Source of the DNA: UBA9337 sp038331135
GTDB taxonomy: Bacteria > Patescibacteriota > Minisyncoccia > Moranbacterales > UBA9337
Assembly (NCBI GenBank): GCA_038331135.1
Contig: JBBQOS010000047.1
Location: 1-6,278, forward strand
Reading direction: 5' to 3'
DNA length: 6,278 nt
Below the pieces are notes generated by a model that worked only from the letters and a program-made list of their open reading frames with translations, had not been told where the DNA came from and made no database searches. The stretch's first letter is position 1; every line of letters begins with the position of its first letter. Below, piece by piece: positions 1 through 4,982 of this stretch. The position numbers were made by a program, and so were the translations under genes.

Positions 1-38
1 ATTCTTACAATATCTAAATTTTCTTTTATTTTTTTCAT
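1..38 (-). CDS. Possible 5' end of a gene leaving the left edge
   Basis: An ATG at 38-36 on the minus strand opens a frame of 12 full codons (MKKIKENLDIVR) that stays open to the window edge. The composition, Lys-rich then mixed, resembles the N-terminus of a cytoplasmic protein. No Shine-Dalgarno sequence and no convincing promoter is visible upstream. With so few codons the frame could be open by chance, and no family can be named. Confidence 0.3.
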   Translation of the reverse strand, partial: MKKIKENLDIVR

Positions 39-71
39 TATTTTTTATATTTAGGATTCACACCATTGACT

Positions 72-141
72 GTCTTTGCGAGGGAGTTTTGTAATCAAAA
101 CAACCATGGCAATCTCGTTCAAAACTACTCTAATTTATATT
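72..141 (+). repeat. Dispersed palindromic repeat, type I, copy 1
   Basis: The core 72-117 begins GTCTTTGCGAG and ends TGGCAATCTCG, with a partly self-complementary AT-rich middle (GTTTTG ... CAAAAC). Homology to copy 2 (1141-1210) extends beyond the core for 70 ungapped bases, about 62 identical by hand count. The end arms recur in copies 3 and 4. It looks like a REP- or MITE-like intergenic element, not a gene. Confidence 0.75.
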
Positions 142-226
142 TTAAAGAGATCTAATGCCTGATCGTATAAAATTAATTAATTCAATCCAATATAATGCCC
201 GACTATCAAATTTTTCTATTGATTTA

Positions 227-244
227 ATGTTAATATGCTAACAT
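227..244 (-). repeat. Small inverted repeat just beyond the trmB stop
   Basis: ATGTTA (227-232) and TAACAT (239-244) can pair around a 6-base loop, 10 bases past the TGA stop of the TrmB-family gene at 255. There is no U-tract on the minus strand, so it is not a standard intrinsic terminator. It may be a weak 3'-end hairpin or chance in AT-rich DNA. Confidence 0.3.
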
Positions 245-254
245 GCTTATATGT

Positions 255-1034
255 TCACTCCTCCCAACTCCTCGGCTTATCATATTTACCTTCCAAACTT
301 TTCCAAACTAACTCAAATATTTCCTTAATCGCCTTGGTAAATTTAGGAGACTCCACAATTAATGTTTCGACACTTTCATAGAGAAATATTCTGACAAATT
401 TATCGTCACAAGCCTCGATAGAAACTTTAGCACTATACATACTTTCTGGCAAAAACTTAGCTGTAATAGTGTGCATATCTTTATTGATAAATTTATCAAA
501 AGACTTCAAAAGTGGCGTGTCCACAGTAATTCCTTTTACTCGAGTGTTATTTTTTTCTTTATATTCATTCCATTTTAAGAAAAATTCATTCACTTCTGGC
601 GTAGCATCTTCATTGGAAGCGAAAAATCCCGTAATTTCTTTGTCGTGCAATTCTTTTTCTCTATATTTATAGGCCTGCTTCAGTCCATCTAAACCTTCAA
701 AGTATAAAATACTAGGTTTTTCAGTTGCCACCCTTTGATAAGATTTAAGCTCGGGCAATATATCTTTAGCCGCCTCTAGTTTTTCTTCATACTCTTGGAT
801 AAATGTTTCAGGAGATTTAGCGATATATTTCCTCTTTTCTTCTCCAGGGATATGCACGATTAAACCTTTTTTAACGAGCTCTTCTGCAATTACATAGGCT
901 GTCGGACGCTTAATGCCAGATTTTTTAGCAATTTGATATGGAGTAGCCCCGCCCAATTGCAACAACGCCAAATAAACCAAAACTTCTTTTTCGGACAAAC
1001 CTAGGTTTTTCAATGGCTCAATTAAATTATTCAT
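255..1034 (-). CDS. TrmB-family transcriptional regulator
   Basis: This 259-residue protein is probably a cytoplasmic DNA-binding regulator. Residues about 10-75 form a winged helix-turn-helix of TrmB type: LGLSEKEVLVYLALL starts the first helix, TPYQIAKKSGIKRPTAY is the helix-turn-helix, and GLIVHIPGEEKRKYIA is the wing. Residues about 78-99 are a charged linker helix suited to dimerisation. Residues about 105-250 are an alpha/beta domain of the kind that follows the HTH in bacterial TrmB-like proteins. The family is known for sugar-responsive regulation in archaea, but nothing here identifies a ligand. The stop is TGA. The ATG at 1034 has no clear SD, and the HTH begins at the expected distance from it. 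A promoter pointing this way lies about 300 bases upstream (1340-1368). A second TrmB-like gene with a matching C-terminal region lies at 6023-6278. Confidence 0.9.
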   Translation of the reverse strand: MNNLIEPLKNLGLSEKEVLVYLALLQLGGATPYQIAKKSGIKRPTAYVIAEELVKKGLIVHIPGEEKRKYIAKSPETFIQEYEEKLEAAKDILPELKSYQRVATEKPSILYFEGLDGLKQAYKYREKELHDKEITGFFASNEDATPEVNEFFLKWNEYKEKNNTRVKGITVDTPLLKSFDKFINKDMHTITAKFLPESMYSAKVSIEACDDKFVRIFLYESVETLIVESPKFTKAIKEIFELVWKSLEGKYDKPRSWEE

Positions 1035-1140
1035 ATTTTAGATAGTAGTTTTTAGCTCGTAGGTTGTGGGTTTTTTTTCATTTCGACTAAATAAATTTAT
1101 GTACTCATAAAGTTAGAAGTGGAGAAATCTCAATCTTCCT

Positions 1141-1210
1141 GTCATTGCGAGGGCGTTTTGTACTCGAAACAACCGTGGCAATCTCATTTAAAATTACTCT
1201 AATTTATATT
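1141..1210 (+). repeat. Dispersed palindromic repeat, type I, copy 2
   Basis: This copy matches copy 1 over 70 bases without gaps. The core begins GTCATTGCGAGGG and ends GTGGCAATCTCA. ATTGC and GCAAT pair as outer arms, and GTTTTG/CGAAAC can pair inside. If the promoter at 1340-1368 is used, this repeat lies in the leader of the trmB transcript. Confidence 0.75.
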
Positions 1211-1257
1211 CTCTATATATCCAAGCTCACATACTAACACAAAAACTCCCGACGCTT

Positions 1258-1325
1258 GTCATCCTCGAAAGTAGAATTTCTTGGTGAGCTTGCGAACCAT
1301 TGGAAATTCACTTGTCGGGGATCTC
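1258..1325. repeat. Imperfect palindrome, repeat type II
   Basis: The outer arms ATCCTCG (1261-1267) and CGGGGAT (1316-1322) pair with one G-U. The inner arms AATTTCTTGGT and ACCATTGGAAATT pair with one bulge region. The end motifs GTCATCCTCG and CGGGGATCTCC have the look of dispersed bacterial palindromic elements. Only one copy is present in this window, so its repetitive nature is inferred. Confidence 0.5.
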
Positions 1326-1339
1326 CTATAACATTAATA

Positions 1340-1368
1340 AGTATATCACCTTTTCATAAAATAGTCAA
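1340..1368 (-). promoter_or_regulatory. Minus-strand promoter facing trmB
   Basis: Read on the minus strand: TTGACT (1368-1363), a 17-base spacer, then TATACT (1345-1340) preceded by TGA (extended -10). The start would fall near 1333, giving the regulator at 1034 a leader of about 300 bases that includes two repeat elements. It could instead serve a small RNA. Confidence 0.6.
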
Positions 1369-1373
1369 TAAAG

Positions 1374-1400
1374 TTGACAACTATATTATTCTAATATAAT
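1374..1400 (+). promoter_or_regulatory. Secondary plus-strand promoter with palindromes
   Basis: The hexamers are perfect (TTGACA 1374-1379, TATAAT 1395-1400), but the spacer is 15 bases, shorter than optimal. It overlaps two palindromes: GTTG-A-CAAC (1373-1381) and TATATTA-TTC-TAATATA (1382-1398). These are candidate operators between the divergent promoters. Confidence 0.4.
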
Positions 1401-1469
1401 TTTATCCAATATAACCTTATTTCACAAGGCTATTTAACTATTTAACTAAAAATATTAAAGGCACAATTA

Positions 1470-1498
1470 TTGACAATTAGACAATTTAATGCTATACT
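1470..1498 (+). promoter_or_regulatory. Strong promoter of the receiver-like gene
   Basis: Consensus TTGACA (1470-1475), a 17-base spacer, then TATACT (1493-1498) with TGC directly before it (extended -10). The predicted start is near 1505, about 105 bases before the ATG at 1611. It is the closest to consensus of the promoters in the window. Confidence 0.8.
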
Positions 1499-1502
1499 TA
1501 CT

Positions 1503-1542
1503 CGTTAAGATGAAATAGCAAAGAAAGATAATCATCTTAACG
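1503..1542 (+). promoter_or_regulatory. Hairpin at the 5' end of the leader
   Basis: CGTTAAGATGA (1503-1513) and TCATCTTAACG (1532-1542) form a perfect 11-bp stem with an 18-base loop. It starts within about two bases of the predicted transcription start. Such 5' stems can stabilise mRNA; as DNA, the inverted repeat could also be an operator. No U-tract follows, so it is not a terminator. Confidence 0.6.
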
Positions 1543-1596
1543 AAATAGTTCGTTTAAAATTTATCACCTCGTCCACTATCGGGCATAAAAATTTCG

Positions 1597-1604
1597 AAAG
1601 GAGA
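1597..1604 (+). promoter_or_regulatory. Strong Shine-Dalgarno for the receiver-like gene
   Basis: AAAGGAGA lies seven bases before the ATG at 1611, which fixes this start. It is notable because most other genes in the window lack a recognisable SD. Confidence 0.85.
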
Positions 1605-1610
1605 AGTATT

Positions 1611-2132
1611 ATGAAAATATACGCCATTGACGATAAGCGCACTGAAATAACACAAGCCAAAGAAGCAGTCAAAAAAAATGGTCACGAATACTATTCGACA
1701 CGAGGTATACTTGGCTTATATAGCAAGTCAGTGTGTAGATTCAATGAAGATCTTTCTTATGAAAACAGTGATTCAGCTCAGGCTGAGATATTTAAAGCTG
1801 TTAAGGAAATGAAGGAGGTTGGTGGTGGAATTATAACCGACATGATGTTTCATCTTACTCCACCATTAAATAAGAATGATCCCGTTCCACCATCCGGATT
1901 ATTGGTAGTTATGCATTGCTTGGCAGCTGGGGTTCCAGTCGTGGTCTGTACCGATGCCTCTGAAGTTGGAGGTCATCACGCTAAATCTCTACACTGGATC
2001 TTTGACGGATATGTAAGGCCGGCCAGAGATGATGAGTCTCTGCCATTTGGATGGGTTGAAAACAAGGATTGGGACGCTGCAGTCAAATTGCTTGAGCAGA
2101 TTCATGCTCAGCAACAAGGAGGTGATAAATAG
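1611..2132 (+). CDS. Stand-alone receiver-like (response-regulator fold) protein
   Basis: This 173-residue soluble protein has the landmarks of a receiver domain and no output domain. They are the acidic pair D7-D8 after a first beta strand (KIYAIDD), a candidate phospho-acceptor D77 in IITDMMF, a Thr after the fourth strand (VPVVVCTDAS, T114), and FDGYVRP (131-137) where receivers have a Lys-Pro. The conserved Lys is thus Arg136. Residues about 28-70 and 83-95 look longer than in a minimal receiver. The C-terminus is an amphipathic helix (about 153-168) with a Gln/Gly-rich tail. It could act as a phosphorylation sink, a protein-protein switch or a non-phosphorylated pseudo-receiver. No kinase is nearby. 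The gene is monocistronic, with a strong promoter, good SD and strong terminator, so it is probably well expressed. I recognise the fold from motifs only, not a named family. Confidence 0.8.
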   Translation: MKIYAIDDKRTEITQAKEAVKKNGHEYYSTRGILGLYSKSVCRFNEDLSYENSDSAQAEIFKAVKEMKEVGGGIITDMMFHLTPPLNKNDPVPPSGLLVVMHCLAAGVPVVVCTDASEVGGHHAKSLHWIFDGYVRPARDDESLPFGWVENKDWDAAVKLLEQIHAQQQGGDK

Positions 2133-2137
2133 TTCAC

Positions 2138-2174
2138 GGGCAAGAAGATGATTCAATCTTCTTGCCCTTTTTTT
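2138..2174 (+). terminator. Rho-independent terminator of the receiver-like gene
   Basis: A perfect 12-bp stem, GGGCAAGAAGAT (2138-2149) with ATCTTCTTGCCC (2156-2167), has a 6-base loop and is followed by a run of seven T. It starts five bases after the TAG stop at 2130-2132. Confidence 0.95.
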
Positions 2175-2252
2175 ATTTATTTCATAGATTCTATTTGAAT
2201 AGCCAACTTTTTTAGCAGTTCTTTTTTTAATTTTTAAGATATCAGACACAAT

Positions 2253-2272
2253 GATTAACATTTTTGTTAATC
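2253..2272. repeat. Small inverted repeat
   Basis: GATTAAC (2253-2259) and GTTAATC (2266-2272) pair perfectly around ATTTTT. There is no U-tract on either side. It may be an operator or a chance hairpin in AT-rich DNA. Confidence 0.35.
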
Positions 2273-2380
2273 CATTTGCATTAATTAAATATTTGTAACT
2301 ATTCACCTTTTTCCAAAAACTAAACAATAGCCTTATTTTATAAACTAACGGCTTTTGCTGTGAAAAATTAAACATCTTGT

Positions 2381-2420
2381 CTCATTGCGAAAAAATATGT
2401 ATTCATTTTTTGTGGCAATC
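2381..2420 (+). repeat. Dispersed palindromic repeat, type I, copy 3
   Basis: The arms CTCATTGCGA and GTGGCAATC match copies 1 and 2. The middle is different in sequence but self-complementary: AAAAAAT (2390-2396) pairs with ATTTTTT (2405-2411). Changed bases with kept pairing point to a conserved hairpin. Confidence 0.65.
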
Positions 2421-2466
2421 CTGAGCGGAAAAAATAAAAATTAACGATAATATCTGCATAATACTT

Positions 2467-2512
2467 CGAGATTGCCACGCAATTTTTGAGTACAAAAATT
2501 ACTCGCAAAGAC
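2467..2512 (-). repeat. Dispersed palindromic repeat, type I, copy 4 (inverted)
   Basis: On the minus strand it reads GTCTTTGCGAG ... GTGGCAATCTCG, with the same arms as copy 1. The middle has a perfect 8-bp inner stem, AATTTTTG (2481-2488) with CAAAAATT (2493-2500), and loop AGTA. It stands about 45 bases from copy 3 in the opposite orientation, just upstream of the abiE promoter. Confidence 0.7.
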
Positions 2513-2533
2513 GCTAAACTACAATTTTATTAC

Positions 2534-2562
2534 TTGATTTAATATTTATGTTATGATATAAT
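2534..2562 (+). promoter_or_regulatory. Promoter of the abiE operon, leaderless geometry
   Basis: TTGATT (2534-2539), a 17-base spacer, then TATAAT (2557-2562) preceded by TGA (extended -10). The expected transcription start, about seven bases after the -10 box, coincides with the A of the ATG at 2569, so the mRNA would be leaderless. Confidence 0.75.
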
Positions 2563-2577
2563 GTACATATGAGTACA
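2562..2577 (+). promoter_or_regulatory. Candidate AbiEi operator over the start codon
   Basis: TGTAC (2562-2566) and GTACA (2573-2577) are an inverted repeat with a 6-base centre. It overlaps the end of the -10 box, the predicted transcription start and the ATG. AbiEi antitoxins are known to repress their own promoter through inverted repeats, so this site is a plausible target. Binding is inferred. Confidence 0.4.
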
Positions 2578-3153
2578 CTAATAAATGACGTAAATTTAAA
2601 TAAAGCCTCCTACAAAGAGCGATTTGCCCAAATAGCTAAAATGGGAATTTTGGTGTTTCATATTGATGATTTGGCTAACTTATGGCAAATAAAAAATCCC
2701 AATACTCTGCGTACTACTCTCAAAAGATACTCTCAGGAGGGATTACTTGTTAGAATTCATCGAGGATTATATTCGCTTTTACCAGTAACGAAGATAAATC
2801 CTCAATTATTAGGATTAAAATCCTTGCATCGATATGCCTATATCAGCACCGAGACTATTTTAGCTCAGGAGGGCATAATTTTTCAAAACATTACTCAAAT
2901 TACCCTAGTAAGCTCAATTTCCAAAAAATTTACAATTGGCCCCAACCAATACACTTGTCGCCAATTGGCTGATAAATTTTTATTTAATGACGCTGGAATT
3001 ATAGTTAGAGACAGCTTGCAAATAGCCACGCTAGAAAGAGCAGTGGCCGATATCCTTTATTTTAATCCAAAATATTATTTTGATGCTAAACATTTAATTA
3101 ATTGGTCTAAGGTTCGCGCTATCCAAAAACAAGTTGGCTATCCGCAAACTTAA
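2569..3153 (+). CDS. abiEi: AbiEi-like type IV antitoxin / autorepressor
   Basis: This 194-residue protein pairs with the nucleotidyltransferase that follows. Residues about 15-72 form a winged helix-turn-helix: a first helix YKERFAQIAKMG, then HIDDLANLWQ and NTLRTTLKRYSQEGLL, then the wing LLVRIHRGLYSLLP that is typical of AbiEi. Residues about 85-175 are the AbiEi C-terminal region, including YISTETILAQEG and the late motif ATLERAVADILYF. In known AbiE systems AbiEi represses its promoter and neutralises AbiEii without forming a stable complex; that role is inferred here. The ATG at 2569 is chosen because the promoter places the transcript start on it; there is no SD. The gene ends nine bases before abiEii, so the two form an operon. 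Confidence 0.88.
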   Translation: MSTLINDVNLNKASYKERFAQIAKMGILVFHIDDLANLWQIKNPNTLRTTLKRYSQEGLLVRIHRGLYSLLPVTKINPQLLGLKSLHRYAYISTETILAQEGIIFQNITQITLVSSISKKFTIGPNQYTCRQLADKFLFNDAGIIVRDSLQIATLERAVADILYFNPKYYFDAKHLINWSKVRAIQKQVGYPQT

Positions 3154-3162
3154 AATAAAAAT

Positions 3163-3903
3163 ATGATTACCCCCAAACCTCAAGATGCTCTCCACAAGGC
3201 CTGGTTATTTCGCCTTCTTAGTGCATTATTTGATGATCCTTTTTTAGCCGGTGTCTTATACTTTAAGGGCGGAACGTGCGCTTCTTTGCGTGGATTTCTG
3301 GATCGTTTTTCTGTAGATTTAGATTTTGATTACATAGGGGATGAAAAAGATATTGCCGAAACTCGACAAAAAATGGAAGTTGTTTTTAAAAAATTAGATT
3401 TAGAAATAAAAGATCAAAGTCAAAGAGTTCCTCAATATTTCCTAAAATACAATTCTAAGCCAGGTGAGAGAAATACTTTAAAAGTTGATATAGCTTTTCC
3501 TCCACCAAAAAATAATCAATATGAAAGTGTAAGAATAATAGAAATTGATCGAATTATTAACTGCCAAACCATTGAAACTATGTTTGCCAACAAATTAGTA
3601 GCTTTAATTGAGCGCTTTGAAAGAAACAAATCTATCGCAGGTAGAGACCTCTATGATATCCATCATTTTTTTATTAGCGGCTATACTTATAGTTCCGAGG
3701 TTATTCAAGAAAGAAGAAATCAAACACCCGCTGAATTTTTAACTAAGCTGACTGATTTTATAAAAAAAGAAGTTACTCAAACAATTATTGATCAAGATCT
3801 TAATGCCCTATTGGAGCCTAAAAAATTTCAACAACTAAGAAAAATAATCAAGCAAGAAACTCTTACTTTTTTACAAGATGAATTAACTCGTCTAAAAATT
3901 TGA
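3163..3903 (+). CDS. abiEii: AbiEii/AbiGii-family nucleotidyltransferase toxin
   Basis: This 246-residue protein has the DNA polymerase beta-like nucleotidyltransferase signature of AbiEii. FKGGT (GGT at 36-38) is followed by FSVDLDFD (49-56) with the metal-binding D52 and D54. A third acidic residue lies in LKVDIAF (D109). MFANKLVAL supplies Lys144, and GRDLYDIHHF (160-169) gives the late Arg-Asp...Asp motif. All main motifs are intact, so it should be active. AbiEii-type toxins act in the cytoplasm and use NTPs; related MenT enzymes modify tRNA ends, but the target here is unknown. The start has no SD and lies nine bases after the antitoxin stop, which suggests coupled translation. The stop is TGA. 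No standard terminator follows; a GC-rich hairpin repeat lies at 3911-3955. Confidence 0.92.
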   Translation: MITPKPQDALHKAWLFRLLSALFDDPFLAGVLYFKGGTCASLRGFLDRFSVDLDFDYIGDEKDIAETRQKMEVVFKKLDLEIKDQSQRVPQYFLKYNSKPGERNTLKVDIAFPPPKNNQYESVRIIEIDRIINCQTIETMFANKLVALIERFERNKSIAGRDLYDIHHFFISGYTYSSEVIQERRNQTPAEFLTKLTDFIKKEVTQTIIDQDLNALLEPKKFQQLRKIIKQETLTFLQDELTRLKI

Positions 3904-3910
3904 TTTACGT

Positions 3911-3955
3911 ACCTCACCTCTCCCCCTCCTTGAGGGGGAGATTAAGAGGGGGTGC
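3911..3955. repeat. GC-rich hairpin repeat, type III
   Basis: CTCCCCCTC (3920-3928) and GAGGGGGAG (3932-3940) form a perfect 9-bp stem with a 3-base loop. CACCTC before it and GAGGGGGTG after it offer alternative pairing. It stands out sharply from the AT-rich surroundings and resembles dispersed C/G-run elements in many environmental bacterial genomes. It lies between the convergent 3' ends of abiEii and yebC. It has no T-run, so any terminator role would be non-standard. Confidence 0.7.
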
Positions 3956-4020
3956 ATAAAACGATTATTCACATACATATTTTATGTTTTCTATAAATAA
4001 AACCACAACAAAAGTTAACT

Positions 4021-4740
4021 TTATTCTAAATTATCATAAATCTCTACCACATCATCATTTTCATCCAATTTTTCCAGTAAGTTTTCATACTTTTCTCGCT
4101 CTTCTTCAGATATTTCATTTTTTTGTTCAGCCACGAAAGTCAGCTGAGCATTTATAATTTCCAAATCATTTTCTTCTAAAAATTCTTTTACATTTTTTAA
4201 ATCAATTAATTTAGTATAAACAAAACTCGTTTCCTCTCCAAGCTGAAAATCTTCTGCTCCCGAGTCAATAATTTTCATTTCAATATCTTCCTTATCATCT
4301 TCTTTAATTTTTATTTCTATTTCACCTACTTGATCAAAAAGATAATTAACTGATCCTCCAGGAACCATTTTTCCGCCACCTTTGGTTAAAATATTTCGTA
4401 CTTCTCCTAGTGTTCTATTTTTGTTATCAGTCGCTATTTTTATTAGCATCGCTACTTGAGCTGGTCCATAGGCCTCATAAATCAATTCTTCAATAACACT
4501 TCCATCCTTTAATTCTCCTGTCCCTCTTTTTATGGCTCGCTCAATATTTTCTTTGGGCATATTAACACTTCTGGCCTTATCAACTACCATTTTTAATTTA
4601 AAATTAACTGCCAAATCTCCCCCACCTTCACGAGCCGCTACCGTTACCATTCTTCCTACTTTAGTAAAAACGTTAGCTCTTTTAGCATCGTTCACTCCTT
4701 TTCTTTGTTTTATTCCCGCCCAATGTGAATGTCCTGACAT
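4021..4740 (-). CDS. yebC: YebC/PmpR/TACO1-family protein
   Basis: This 239-residue cytoplasmic protein has the usual YebC length. It opens with the family hallmark MSGHSHWAGIKQRKG (1-15) and continues DAKRANVFTKVGR. Further conserved blocks are NMPKENIERAIKRGTG (60-75), YEAYGP (88-93) and NKNRTLGEVRNILTKGGG (107-123). The C-terminal third is strongly acidic. The family was annotated as transcriptional regulators; more recent work supports ribosome association and relief of stalling at proline-rich stretches. In other bacteria it often adjoins ruvC, which is not seen here. The start is set by the hallmark motif; no SD is evident. A promoter at 4798-4826 gives a leader of about 50 bases. Its 3' end converges with the abiE operon, and a 12-base palindrome (AAAGTTAACTTT, 4012-4023) overlaps its stop. 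Confidence 0.97.
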   Translation of the reverse strand: MSGHSHWAGIKQRKGVNDAKRANVFTKVGRMVTVAAREGGGDLAVNFKLKMVVDKARSVNMPKENIERAIKRGTGELKDGSVIEELIYEAYGPAQVAMLIKIATDNKNRTLGEVRNILTKGGGKMVPGGSVNYLFDQVGEIEIKIKEDDKEDIEMKIIDSGAEDFQLGEETSFVYTKLIDLKNVKEFLEENDLEIINAQLTFVAEQKNEISEEEREKYENLLEKLDENDDVVEIYDNLE

Positions 4741-4797
4741 ATAATTTTGTTATTAGTTTTTAGTTAACGGTTCACAGTGCTATAACCCTTCTTCTGG

Positions 4798-4826
4798 ATT
4801 CTAGCATTTCAAAAAAATAAATTCAA
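4798..4826 (-). promoter_or_regulatory. yebC promoter
   Basis: On the minus strand: TTGAAT (4826-4821), a 17-base spacer ending in TGC, then TAGAAT (4803-4798). The predicted start is near 4791. The hexamers, spacer length and extended -10 are identical to the promoter at 5889-5917. Confidence 0.7.
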
Positions 4827-4835
4827 GGATGTTAA

Positions 4836-4874
4836 AAAACAAAAAACCACCTAAAATTAATTAAGTGGTTTTTA
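4836..4874 (-). terminator. Terminator A, after mini-ORF A
   Basis: On the minus strand AAAAACCAC pairs with GTGGTTTTT (plus-strand arms 4865-4873 and 4842-4850), a 9-bp stem followed by more T. An A-rich 5' flank makes it potentially bidirectional. It ends the DUF6922-AbiEii unit just before the yebC promoter. Confidence 0.8.
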
Positions 4875-4891
4875 TTTATTCTGTTCTGTTT

Positions 4892-4933
4892 TTAAATAAT
4901 CGTTGAAGCCCCTACCTTATCGCCGTTTTTCAT
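4892..4933 (-). CDS. Mini-ORF A, 13-residue peptide MKNGDKVGASTII
   Basis: A complete ATG-to-TAA frame of 13 codons encodes MKNGDKVGASTII. A near-identical frame occurs at 5979-6020; the two differ at four bases, of which three are synonymous third positions and one gives Asp or Asn. Conservation stops at the TAA: the 18 or so bases before the terminator are unlike those of the other copy. A possible SD, AAGGAG (4953-4948), lies 14 bases upstream, with GTGAG closer. It begins 49 bases after the AbiEii stop and is followed by terminator A, so it would be the last ORF of that operon. The peptide is not hydrophobic, so it does not look like a type I toxin. Function is unknown; a leader peptide, signal peptide or RNA element are alternatives. 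Confidence 0.5.
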   Translation of the reverse strand: MKNGDKVGASTII

Positions 4934-4982
4934 ATTTATAATTCTCACTCCTTATGTTGCATGACTCAATATGAAAACATTT

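Larger units (their letters stand above)
1035..1610. other. Intergenic regulatory and repeat region
   Basis: No protein-coding gene is supportable here. It holds a type I repeat (1141-1210), a second kind of imperfect palindrome (1258-1325), a minus-strand promoter (1340-1368), a weaker plus-strand promoter (1374-1400), a strong plus-strand promoter (1470-1498) and a structured leader (1503-1610). Near 1434-1449 the octamer CTATTTAA occurs twice in tandem. A T8 tract at about 1071-1078 has no hairpin in front of it. Confidence 0.7.
2133..2568. other. Intergenic region with terminator, repeats and promoter
   Basis: It contains the receiver gene's terminator (2138-2174), a small inverted repeat (2253-2272), two type I repeats in opposite orientation (2381-2420 and 2467-2512) and the abiE promoter (2534-2562). 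A minus-strand frame open from 2375 runs through the terminator and into the antisense of the receiver gene. I do not support it as a gene. Confidence 0.7.

Noticed and set aside
469..672. Plus-strand frame inside the TrmB-family gene
   Set aside because: It is antisense to a clear TrmB-family coding sequence; Ser/Phe-rich composition is typical of a shadow frame.
1243..1312. Short minus-strand frame (GTG start, about 25 codons) downstream of the 1340-1368 promoter
   Set aside because: It lies inside the type II palindrome, so its sequence is explained by the repeat; there is no second copy to test for coding constraint.
1989..2375. Minus-strand frame of 128 residues across the receiver gene's 3' end
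   Set aside because: It reads through the perfect terminator hairpin and is antisense to the well-supported receiver-like gene; there is no SD or promoter and no recognisable domain.
3911..3955. Standard Rho-independent terminator
   Set aside because: The stem is strong, but no run of T follows it on either strand; it is better described as a repeat.
4532..4744. Plus-strand frame opposite the yebC 5' end
   Set aside because: It is antisense to the conserved YebC N-terminus and has no start signals of its own.
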